64,000 nt of DNA. Origin: Streptomyces marincola. GTDB lineage: Bacteria; Actinomycetota; Actinomycetes; Streptomycetales; Streptomycetaceae. Positions 41,721 to 48,778 of the stretch are shown here, one piece after another (positions within the stretch are counted from its first letter, which is position 1; each line of letters begins with the position of its first letter). A model generated the notes under the pieces. That model saw only the letters and a list, made by a program, of their open reading frames with translations, ran no database searches and was not told the origin of the DNA. The position numbers and the translations under genes are program-made. Location: positions 5,443,501 to 5,507,500 of the forward strand of contig NZ_CP084541.1 in assembly GCF_020410765.1 (NCBI RefSeq). The letters are read 5' to 3'.

Positions 41721-42080
41721 ATGTCCGACGCATTGCCGGATGGCGATCTCCGGAAGAGCGATGAAACCATCCGGACGTTGCTCAACTCGCTCGACCAGGA
41801 GGTCGAGTTGCTGAACCGGAGCCGAGGCAAGATCTCGGAGGCCAACGCGCAGGTGTCCGCGGGGTGGGCCGGGGACGCGGCACGGCAGTTCGCCTCCGGG
41901 CAGGGCGACGTGTCGCTCAACCTCGACCGCCTGATCACGGCGTTGCGCAACATGCGCGAGTTGGTGCAGCTGAGCCGGGACGACTTCACGAACGAGGAGC
42001 AGGAGCAGATCGCCGAGATGCAGCGTGCTCACTCCGGTCTCGCGAACATGTCGAGCCGCGGATTCGAGCACCTCGCGTAA
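41721..42080 (+). CDS. esxB: WXG100-family ESX protein, EsxB-like
   Basis: A 119-aa helical-hairpin protein. The turn carries W-A-G in VSAGWAGDAARQFASG at about residues 50-52, flanked by two long amphipathic helices (ETIRTLLNSLDQEVELLNRSRGKIS and DRLITALRNMRELVQLSRDDF, given in part). These small proteins form heterodimers that leave through the ESX pore. It is first of the pair; in S. coelicolor the pair is named esxBA, so the name is assigned by order. ATG at 41721 follows GGGGAGGGA. No Y-x-x-x-D/E export tag is seen here; the partner has it. Confidence 0.85.
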   Translation: MSDALPDGDLRKSDETIRTLLNSLDQEVELLNRSRGKISEANAQVSAGWAGDAARQFASGQGDVSLNLDRLITALRNMRELVQLSRDDFTNEEQEQIAEMQRAHSGLANMSSRGFEHLA

Positions 42081-42122
42081 CGGCTCCCGGACACTGACCA
42101 GAACACAGGAAGGAGACAGCTC

Positions 42123-42413
42123 ATGTCGGACATCAGTGTGAGGTACGCCGCGCTCAGCGGCGGTTCCGAAGGGCTGAGTGCCGAGGAGCAGGCGTTTCTG
42201 GCCCGGCTTGAGGCGCTGCAAGCCGCCCTGAGGTGGGTGGCGGAGGGCTGGACCGGCAACGCTGCCACCGCGTTCGACGCGAACATGCGGGTGTTCTCCG
42301 AGGAACTGGAGAAGCTGCGCGTCGTTCTAGGGCAGACCGGCAACGCGCTGGACACCGCCGGGATGAGCTACCGCGCCGTCGACGTCCGGGGCGCCGGCCG
42401 CTTCGGTTACTGA
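42123..42413 (+). CDS. esxA: WXG100-family ESX protein, EsxA-like
   Basis: A 96-aa helical-hairpin protein with W-T-G in VAEGWTGNAATAFDANM, and a C-terminal export motif Y-x-x-x-D (SYRAVDVRG). AGGAGACAG lies before the ATG. It follows the EsxB-like gene by 42 bases, so the two are cotranscribed and presumably dimerise. The tail ends RGAGRFGY. Confidence 0.88.
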   Translation: MSDISVRYAALSGGSEGLSAEEQAFLARLEALQAALRWVAEGWTGNAATAFDANMRVFSEELEKLRVVLGQTGNALDTAGMSYRAVDVRGAGRFGY

Positions 42414-42562
42414 AGCGGGCGCGTCAGCGTGAGTACCAGGGCCGTCGGCCATCGGTCGGCGGCCCGCGTCGCCTCAGCTCCGGTCCCGGTCCGCGCGCGC
42501 CGTTCCAGGCATGAGTCGGGGGCCGGCTCGCGGTTCTCGTCGAGAGCGTTTCCGCCGGGGAG

Positions 42563-42667
42563 TTGTGAGCGATTCCGCAGTGTGACCGCCTTGCGTCAGT
42601 ACGAAGCGACCGACATAAGATGGTGGCCCACGGTGACTGAGGGGGCACCGTGGGAGGGGAGGGCGAA
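42563..42667 (+). promoter_or_regulatory. Duplicated ESX promoter, copy 2
   Basis: Second copy of the block at 41307, offset 1256 bp, with TAAGAT at 42616-42621 in place of TAGGAT. It lies before the 143-aa ESX gene and starts the second ESX transcription unit. Confidence 0.65.
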
Positions 42668-43099
42668 ATGACGGACGATCCATACCGGCCGGCAGGTCAG
42701 CCTGACTTGTTTCTCCCGGACGGTGAACTCAGCGAATTCGTCGGCTGGCTGGAATCCGCGCTCGAATCACTGCGCGACTCCCGGCTGACACCGGAGCAGG
42801 TCAACGCGCTCAGCGCCGAAGCCGGCCAGTTCGGCCAGTCATCCGCGGCAGCGGCGTTGTTCACGCGCTACGAGGAAGTGCGGGCCCGGCTGGAGAGTTT
42901 CGTGCGCGTCCAGCAGGACGCGATGGAAATGCTCGGCATCACCACGACACTGATGGAGAACGACTACCAGGCCACAGAGGTGGAGCAGGTCGAGCGTCTC
43001 CATCACATCGTCGCTGGCATGACCGAACTGTATACGACACCGGGATCGACGCCCGAAGGCAGGGCGCCCGGGGGCGGCGGTTCGGCCGTGGCGGATTGA
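42668..43099 (+). CDS. ESX-like helical secretion protein, 143 aa
   Basis: A small protein without the WXG motif but with ESX-substrate features: two helical halves (SEFVGWLESALESLRDSRL, SSAAAALFTRYEEVRARLE), and the export motif Y-x-x-x-E in NDYQATEVEQ near residue 103. The C-terminal ~25 residues are Gly/Pro-rich (GGGGSAVAD). It lies 17 bases before the first 486-aa W-x-G gene and is probably its pairing partner. Its last few codons were copied in front of the second cassette (see 45921). Confidence 0.75.
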   Translation: MTDDPYRPAGQPDLFLPDGELSEFVGWLESALESLRDSRLTPEQVNALSAEAGQFGQSSAAAALFTRYEEVRARLESFVRVQQDAMEMLGITTTLMENDYQATEVEQVERLHHIVAGMTELYTTPGSTPEGRAPGGGGSAVAD

Positions 43100-43115
43100 G
43101 AGGGGAGGGTGTGTC

Positions 43116-44576
43116 GTGAGTGGGCATTATGGGAGTTCGCATGCTGATCTGGCGGCGATGATTTCGGGCGCGAATGCCGAGGGTGTGTGGGCGCGTGCTG
43201 AGATGTTGTTGCGGATGGCGCCGGTGCTGCGGGAGGTGGGGGACCTGGTGGCGGCGCGGGTGGCGGGGATGGAGTGGCAGGGGCTGGCTGCTGAGATGAT
43301 TCTTGAATGGGGTGATCATTTCCGGCGGGAGTCTTTGGCGTTGAGCGAGTTCGCGGCGTCGGTGGGGAAGGGGATGCAGGTCGCGGGGCAGGCTTTGGCG
43401 GAGGCGCAGGCGTCGATGCCGGCGACGCGTCCGGCGCCGTTGGTTCCGTTGGCCGAGGCGGGTCTGTTCGATCAGACGATGGCGGAGCTGGATCGGCAGG
43501 AAGCGATTCAGGTGATGAACCGCCTCGATTCCTCCTACCAGTTCGCCGCCGAACTGATGCACCACGCCCCCGAGCCTCGCTTTGAGCCCCTTGCGCGTGG
43601 TGATCGCGTGCTGCTGCCAGCCGAGAGCACTTCGCCGCAGGGAACGAACGGGGCGGGGCCCGGAAGAGACGCTCCCGTCCCCAGCGCTATGTATGTAGCG
43701 TCTTTCTCGGGAATGCCCGAAGAGCTGAACAACCGTGCCGGTGGGCAGGATGGACTTTCGCCCGAGGCCTTGGACGGAACGTCCGGTCATCACTCGGCTG
43801 TCCATGCCAGGGATCCGGGGGTTGCGCCACCCCCACGCGCCGCTGACGACAGTATTGGGACTTCGCTCGACTCGACTAGTGGCGTCGTCAACCCGCACAG
43901 CCCGCCTGTGCCGACACAACCGGTTCTTTCCAGCACCCCTGAGTCGCCGGGGGGCACACTGGACAGTTTGCATCTGGCTCCGAGAAGTGGATTCCAGCAG
44001 AGACCTGGCTCAGCTGGCATGCCTCTTCCTCCGGGTAATGGAGTCTTGCCCCCCGGGTCGTTCGCTGTGCGGGATCGTCCTTTTGCGGAAGGGCGGTCGA
44101 CGCCCGGAACGGCGGGCCCTCAGGCTGCTGTGACCGGTCCCTCTCCGACACGGGCGGGAGAAGGGACGTCTCAGGGACCGCTGTTCGGGCGCCCAGCTGT
44201 TGGCTTTCCGGGCGGCGGAACCCCTCAGAACGTGCCCACCACCGGTATTGTCGGCGGTACGCATCGGCCGCCGGATGCATGGGGCCGAGGCATTTCTTCT
44301 GCCGGAGTCGTCGGGTCCGGTACACGGCCGGCGTGGCGTGATCCAGCGACTGGAGTGGTTCGCGGCCCCGGAGGCACTCTTGTCAGCCAAGGGCTGAACG
44401 GGCCAGGATCACCACGAACGTCCCCCGGCCCGAAAGGCGACGCAGCCGGTACACCCATGCCAGGGAGCGCCAGGACAGCAGGGGTCGGCATTACTGGCCG
44501 CCCTGCCCAGCGCGCGGCACGTCGCTGGCGCAAGGTGCGGGGAGAAGGCACCGAGCAACGGAACAAGGACTCGTGA
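43116..44576 (+). CDS. Large W-x-G (PPE-like) ESX substrate, cassette 1
   Basis: A 486-aa protein. Residues 1-150 form a helical domain with W-Q-G in AGMEWQGLAAEMI, resembling the PPE/LXG targeting domains. Residues 150-400 are disordered and Gly/Pro/Ser-rich, with IGTSLDS as an internal landmark. Near the C-terminus there is RDPATGVVRGPGGTLVS, then GITGRP and a basic tail (RRWRKVRG). The domain is nearly identical to that of the second cassette, while the middle differs. GTG start after GGGGAGGG. A mycosin begins 4 bases after its stop, which suggests that protease acts on this protein. Codon use is less GC-biased than in the housekeeping genes. Confidence 0.72.
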   Translation: MSGHYGSSHADLAAMISGANAEGVWARAEMLLRMAPVLREVGDLVAARVAGMEWQGLAAEMILEWGDHFRRESLALSEFAASVGKGMQVAGQALAEAQASMPATRPAPLVPLAEAGLFDQTMAELDRQEAIQVMNRLDSSYQFAAELMHHAPEPRFEPLARGDRVLLPAESTSPQGTNGAGPGRDAPVPSAMYVASFSGMPEELNNRAGGQDGLSPEALDGTSGHHSAVHARDPGVAPPPRAADDSIGTSLDSTSGVVNPHSPPVPTQPVLSSTPESPGGTLDSLHLAPRSGFQQRPGSAGMPLPPGNGVLPPGSFAVRDRPFAEGRSTPGTAGPQAAVTGPSPTRAGEGTSQGPLFGRPAVGFPGGGTPQNVPTTGIVGGTHRPPDAWGRGISSAGVVGSGTRPAWRDPATGVVRGPGGTLVSQGLNGPGSPRTSPGPKGDAAGTPMPGSARTAGVGITGRPAQRAARRWRKVRGEGTEQRNKDS

Positions 44577-44580
44577 ATCC

Positions 44581-45837
44581 ATGTTTTCTCTTTCTCGCAC
44601 TGCCTCACGACGTGAGCGAGTAGTGGGTGTCGTCCTGGTTGGCCTGTTGGCGAGCGGGGGCGTGGTGGCCCCCCAGGCAACGGCCGAAGAGACACGAAGC
44701 CCCTGGTACATGGATGCCATGCGCATGGATCAAGTGTGGCAGCGCGCACAGGGAGAGGGAATCACTGTCGCGATGCTGGACACGGGTGTCGACGCGTCGC
44801 TGCCGACCCTGGAGGGGCGAGTCCTGGAAGGGGTGGATCTCACACGCGGTGGTGAAAGTGCGCATACGGATACGGCTGGGCACGGAACGATCATGGCCGG
44901 ACTCATCGCCGGAAGCGGCACTGGGAACGGTATTGCGGGATTGGCCCCGAGTGTGCAAATTCTCCCTATCCGGGTGAGTGCCGCCAGTGTGGACTTTGGC
45001 TTGGAAGAGCGCTGGTCGAGAGCGATCGAGTACGCTATTTCATCAGGTGCAGACATCATCAGCATCTCGCTGGCGAAAGAGCAGTTCGGCAGTATCCCTG
45101 AGTTGGAAGCGGCCATTGCGTCGGCCGCGCGCAATGACATCCTGATCTTCGCGGGGAGCGGAAATGAGGGCGATGGTGCGAACACCCTGATGGTGCCCGC
45201 TGCGCTTGATGGTGTGGTGGGTGTGGGGGCTGTGGGCCAGCAGGGCGGGTGGGCGGACTATTCGACGTACGGTCCGCAAGTGGCGTTGGCCGCGCCGGGG
45301 GACGGGGTGCCGGGGCGGTGTCCGGATGGGAGTCATCAGCCTGCTTGCATCATGGAGCGTGGAGGAACGAGTGCAGCGACCGCGCTTGCGTCTGCTTCGG
45401 CTGCGTTGATCTGGTCGGCGCATCCGGAGTGGACGAAGAATCAGGTTCTGCGGGTGATGCTGGAGACGGCTGATGGGCCTGAGGGTGCCGAGCGGGATGA
45501 CTTTGTCGGTTACGGGATGGTGCGGCCGGACCGGGTGATTCTCGATGGTGAGGGTGATCCGGGGGATCCGGATGTCAATCCGTTGTTCGAGGAGTACGAG
45601 GCCGCGCTCGATCCGCCGGCGTCTCCCGAACCCGAGCCGGAGGCCGCGCCGGAGCCCGAGAGGGCTCGTGGAGAGGGCGGCGACGCGTTGGAGGTCCCTC
45701 TGGCCGGGGCCGGGGCGGCGAGCGGTGAGGGCGGTGGTGGTGCGGGGCCGCTGGCGTTGGCCGGTGTGGTCGGTGTCGTGGTCCTGGGCGGTGTTGCCGC
45801 GGCCGTGGTGTTCAACCGCCGCAAGCGCATGACGTAG
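44581..45837 (+). CDS. Mycosin-type serine protease, cassette 1
   Basis: A 418-aa subtilase with signal peptide (to ~35), Asp67 (MLDTGVD), His101 (AGHGTIMAG) and Ser264 (GGTSAATA), a proline/glutamate-rich linker (PEPEPEAAPEPE), and a C-terminal membrane helix (LALAGVVGVVVLGGVAAAVVF) followed by a basic tail. It is shorter-loop than the MycP beside eccB and lacks that copy's N-terminal Cys, so it is a divergent mycosin. Two Cys occur close together instead (GRCPDG, PACIME). Directly follows the W-x-G protein gene. Confidence 0.88.
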   Translation: MFSLSRTASRRERVVGVVLVGLLASGGVVAPQATAEETRSPWYMDAMRMDQVWQRAQGEGITVAMLDTGVDASLPTLEGRVLEGVDLTRGGESAHTDTAGHGTIMAGLIAGSGTGNGIAGLAPSVQILPIRVSAASVDFGLEERWSRAIEYAISSGADIISISLAKEQFGSIPELEAAIASAARNDILIFAGSGNEGDGANTLMVPAALDGVVGVGAVGQQGGWADYSTYGPQVALAAPGDGVPGRCPDGSHQPACIMERGGTSAATALASASAALIWSAHPEWTKNQVLRVMLETADGPEGAERDDFVGYGMVRPDRVILDGEGDPGDPDVNPLFEEYEAALDPPASPEPEPEAAPEPERARGEGGDALEVPLAGAGAASGEGGGGAGPLALAGVVGVVVLGGVAAAVVFNRRKRMT

Positions 45838-45920
45838 ACGGCGGCGCTGAGGCGCAGAGCGGTCAGGAGTGAGCTCGGCAGCCGACGAGGCAGGTCATGG
45901 CCCGTTCGATGCGTGCTCCA

Positions 45921-46422
45921 TCGGTCGTGGCGGATTGAGAGGGGAGGGTGTGTCGTGAGTGGGCATTATGGGAGTTCGCATGCTGATCTGGCGGCGATGA
46001 TTTCGGGCGCGAATGCCGAGGGTGTGTGGGCGCGTGCTGAGATGTTGTTGCGGATGGCGCCGGTGCTGCGGGAGGTGGGGGACCTGGTGGCGGCGCGGGT
46101 GGCGGGGATGGAGTGGCAGGGGCTGGCTGCTGAGACGATTCTCGCGTGGGGTGATCATTTCCGGCGGGAGTCTTTGGCGTTGAGCGAGTTCGCGGCGTCG
46201 GTGGGGAAGGGGATGCAGGTCGCGGGGCAGGCTTTGGCGGAGGCGCAGGCGTCGATGCCGGCGACGCGTCCGGCGCCGTTGGTTCCGTTGGCCGAGGCGG
46301 GTCTGTTCGATCAGACGATGGCGGAGCTGGATCGGCAGGAAGCGATCCAGGTGATGAACCGCCTCGACTCCTCCTACCAGTTCGCCGCCGAACTGATGCA
46401 CCACGCCCCCGAACCCCGCTTC
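45921..46422. repeat. Direct repeat of 43082-43583
   Basis: About 500 bases nearly identical to 43082-43583 (offset 2839). It includes the last codons and stop of the 143-aa gene as a leftover, the ribosome-binding site and the whole W-x-G domain of the next gene, marking the edge of a tandem duplication. A second block of near identity joins the 3' ends of the two mycosins (about 45360-45640 with 48200-48480). Confidence 0.9.
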
Positions 46423-47412
46423 GCGCCACTGACGGGCCGAGACGTGCAGCCACCGGAAGAACAATCGCAGCCCGCTGTGCCTATGGAGAGTGCGAGTCAA
46501 GGGCCTCCTTCCGTCTTGGCATTGGGGGACCGTTCGGTGTCGGGAGGCCAGGAATCCGGGCCAGGGGAGGTAGTTGGTGCTTCTGTCTCCGAGGTGAGCG
46601 GTCCGCTCGAACGTGCGGGCGGGTTTGCGTCGGCGCCAGTTACATCGGTGGTTACGCCGGTTGATGAGCGGATTGGTACCTCCCTCGATTCGCTTGGCTC
46701 AAGTGCTGAGGTCCGTGCTCCGGTTGGGCCTGTGGGACCCGCGCAGCAAGGGCCGATTGTTCCGGCACTTGAAGATGGGCCGTCTTCGGGTCCGGGCGTA
46801 GGGCCGCAGTTCAGGGGCGGTGTCGGGCCGGCTGGGTCGGCGGGGATCGGTGGGACGCGGGCGGGATCTTCGGGGCCGGTGGGCCCGGTAGGTGTGCGAC
46901 CTGTGGTGCCGCTGGACGCTGGTGCCTTTCCGCGCGGCCTGGGAGCGGATTCTTCTCGCTTCGTTTCGCCTGGTGTGTTGAGTGAGGGACTGGTGGGCGC
47001 GCGGCCGTCGGTGGGTTCGATTGACGGGCCGATCGGGTCCGGTGGGGTGTCGCAGGGCCGCGTGGACAGTGGGGTCGTGGGCGGTGCGCCGCGCACGGCG
47101 GGCGTGCCGGTGCGTGGAGTGTCACAGGCTGGGGTAGTGAGTTCCGGCATGCCCTCAGCTGTCCGTGATCCGGTGACTGGGATGGTGCGTGGGCCTGGAG
47201 GCGCTCTGGTCAGTCGGCCTATTGCTGGGGTCGGCGATGTGAGGACGGCTGGTGCAGATACAGCTGGGAAACGAGTGGGCGTGCCCGGTGGCCGTTCGAA
47301 TGATGGGTCGGCGTCAGGCCAGGGAATCACAGGACGTCCTGTGATGTTGGGACGTGGTCGTCGGCGTCGGCCGAAGCGCAGGGACCGTGAGCGGCAGGAA
47401 AGGGATTGCTGA
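45955..47412 (+). CDS. Large W-x-G (PPE-like) ESX substrate, cassette 2
   Basis: A 485-aa paralogue of the protein at 43116. Residues 1-150 are almost identical (W-Q-G in MEWQGLAAETIL, PLVPLAEAGLFDQTMAEL). The middle (155-400) shares little except IGTSLDS; the C-terminus again has RDPVTGMVRGPGGALVS, GITGRP and a basic tail (GRRRRPKRRDRERQ). GTG at 45955 aligns exactly with the start of the first copy. The stop is followed within 6 bases by the next mycosin. The long tail has low sequence complexity, so no enzymatic role is claimed. Confidence 0.75.
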   Translation: MSGHYGSSHADLAAMISGANAEGVWARAEMLLRMAPVLREVGDLVAARVAGMEWQGLAAETILAWGDHFRRESLALSEFAASVGKGMQVAGQALAEAQASMPATRPAPLVPLAEAGLFDQTMAELDRQEAIQVMNRLDSSYQFAAELMHHAPEPRFAPLTGRDVQPPEEQSQPAVPMESASQGPPSVLALGDRSVSGGQESGPGEVVGASVSEVSGPLERAGGFASAPVTSVVTPVDERIGTSLDSLGSSAEVRAPVGPVGPAQQGPIVPALEDGPSSGPGVGPQFRGGVGPAGSAGIGGTRAGSSGPVGPVGVRPVVPLDAGAFPRGLGADSSRFVSPGVLSEGLVGARPSVGSIDGPIGSGGVSQGRVDSGVVGGAPRTAGVPVRGVSQAGVVSSGMPSAVRDPVTGMVRGPGGALVSRPIAGVGDVRTAGADTAGKRVGVPGGRSNDGSASGQGITGRPVMLGRGRRRRPKRRDRERQERDC

Positions 47413-47417
47413 ATCTG

Positions 47418-48692
47418 ATGCTTCCTCTGTCTTCCACGCCTCTCGGGCGCGTTGCAAGTGTTTCCTTCCTGCTAGCCGGGGCGGCATTGGGTGGTGTTTG
47501 GCTGGCGCCGGGGGCTGCTGCCGAGGGGCCGCAGGAACCGTGGTACATGGACACGATGCGCATGGGGGAGGTGTGGGAGCGGGCGCGGGGAGAAGGTGTG
47601 ACGGTCGCCGTGCTGGATACTGGGACTCGGGCTTCGTTGCCCTCTCTGGAGGGCCGCGTGCTGGAAGGGGCAGATTTCACTCGCGGGGCTGAGGGGGCGC
47701 ATGAAGACGTGGATGGCCATGGCACGATGATGTCGGCTCTGATCGCTGGAACCGGCGCAGAAGGCGGGATTCCGGGGCTGGTTCCGGAAGCGCAGATTCT
47801 GCCGGTGCGAGTGGACACAGGGGCCTATGACTTCAATCAGCATGAATGGTGGATTCAAGGTATTGAGTATGCAGTGGAATCCGGTGCCGACATCATCAGT
47901 ATGTCTTTGGCCGGGCCGGACTTGGGTGGAATGCCCGAGTTGCAGGAAGCGATCGCCTTGGCCGCGCGCAATGATGTGTTGATTTTCGCGGGCAGTGGAA
48001 ACGAGGGGGCGGGTGCGAACACCGTGATGGTGCCCGCTGCGCTTGATGGTGTGGTGGGTGTGGGGGCTGTGGATCGGCGGGGTGAGCGGGTGGATTATTC
48101 GACCTATGGCCCGCAGGTTTCGTTGGCTGCGCCGGGTAACGAGGTGCCGGGCCCTTGTCCGGGAGGCAGTTACCAGCCGGCGTGTATCTCGGAGCGCGGG
48201 GGGACGAGTTCTGCGACCGCGCTTGCGTCTGCTTCGGCTGCGTTGATCTGGTCGGCGCATCCGGAGTGGACGAAGAATCAGGTTCTGCGGGTGATGTTGG
48301 AGACGGCTGATGGGCCTGAGGGTGCCGAGCGGGATGACTTTGTCGGTTATGGGATGGTGCGGCCGGACCGGGTGATTCTTGATGGTGAGGGTGATCCGGG
48401 GGATCCGGATGTCAATCCGTTGTTCGAGGAGTACGAGGCCGCGCTTGATCCGCCGGCGTCTCCCGAGCCGGAGCCCGAGCCGGAGCCTGAGGCCGCGCCC
48501 GAGCCCCAGGGGGCTCGTGGAGAGGGCGGCGACGTACTGGAAGTTCCTTTGGCGGAGGCCGGGGCCGGGGCGGCGAGCGGTGAGGGCGGTGGTGGTGCGG
48601 GGCCGCTGGCTTTGGCCGGTGTCGTCGGTGTCGTGGTCCTGGGCGGTGTCGCCGCGGCCATGGTGTTCAACCGCCGCAAGCGCATGACGTAG
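47418..48692 (+). CDS. Mycosin-type serine protease, cassette 2
   Basis: A 424-aa subtilase, paralogue of the one at 44581. Asp67 (VLDTGTR), His101 (DGHGTMMS) and Ser264 (GGTSSATA) fall at identical positions, which supports ATG 47418 rather than a TTG at 47406. The centre has diverged from copy 1, but the last ~150 residues are nearly identical apart from extra PE repeats. C-terminal anchor VGVVVLGGVAAAMVF. It ends the plus-strand half of the ESX locus before a strong hairpin. Confidence 0.88.
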   Translation: MLPLSSTPLGRVASVSFLLAGAALGGVWLAPGAAAEGPQEPWYMDTMRMGEVWERARGEGVTVAVLDTGTRASLPSLEGRVLEGADFTRGAEGAHEDVDGHGTMMSALIAGTGAEGGIPGLVPEAQILPVRVDTGAYDFNQHEWWIQGIEYAVESGADIISMSLAGPDLGGMPELQEAIALAARNDVLIFAGSGNEGAGANTVMVPAALDGVVGVGAVDRRGERVDYSTYGPQVSLAAPGNEVPGPCPGGSYQPACISERGGTSSATALASASAALIWSAHPEWTKNQVLRVMLETADGPEGAERDDFVGYGMVRPDRVILDGEGDPGDPDVNPLFEEYEAALDPPASPEPEPEPEPEAAPEPQGARGEGGDVLEVPLAEAGAGAASGEGGGGAGPLALAGVVGVVVLGGVAAAMVFNRRKRMT

Positions 48693-48720
48693 ATGGTTCG
48701 GCCGCGAGTCGGCCGAGGAA

Positions 48721-48767
48721 GCCTGTGGGGGCGGTGCCGACCGTAGGTCGGCACCGCCCCCACAGGC
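48721..48767. terminator. Long perfect hairpin between the mycosin and eccC
   Basis: A 21-bp perfect stem (48721-48741 with 48747-48767) with a five-base loop CGTAG, 28 bases after the mycosin stop and 12 bases before the end of eccC. Effective in both directions. Confidence 0.85.
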
Positions 48768-48778
48768 GTTGGGATCGG

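Noticed and set aside
43116..48692. Transposon origin of the repeated cassettes
   Set aside because: No transposase, terminal inverted repeats or target duplications at the edges; a simple tandem duplication explains the boundaries.
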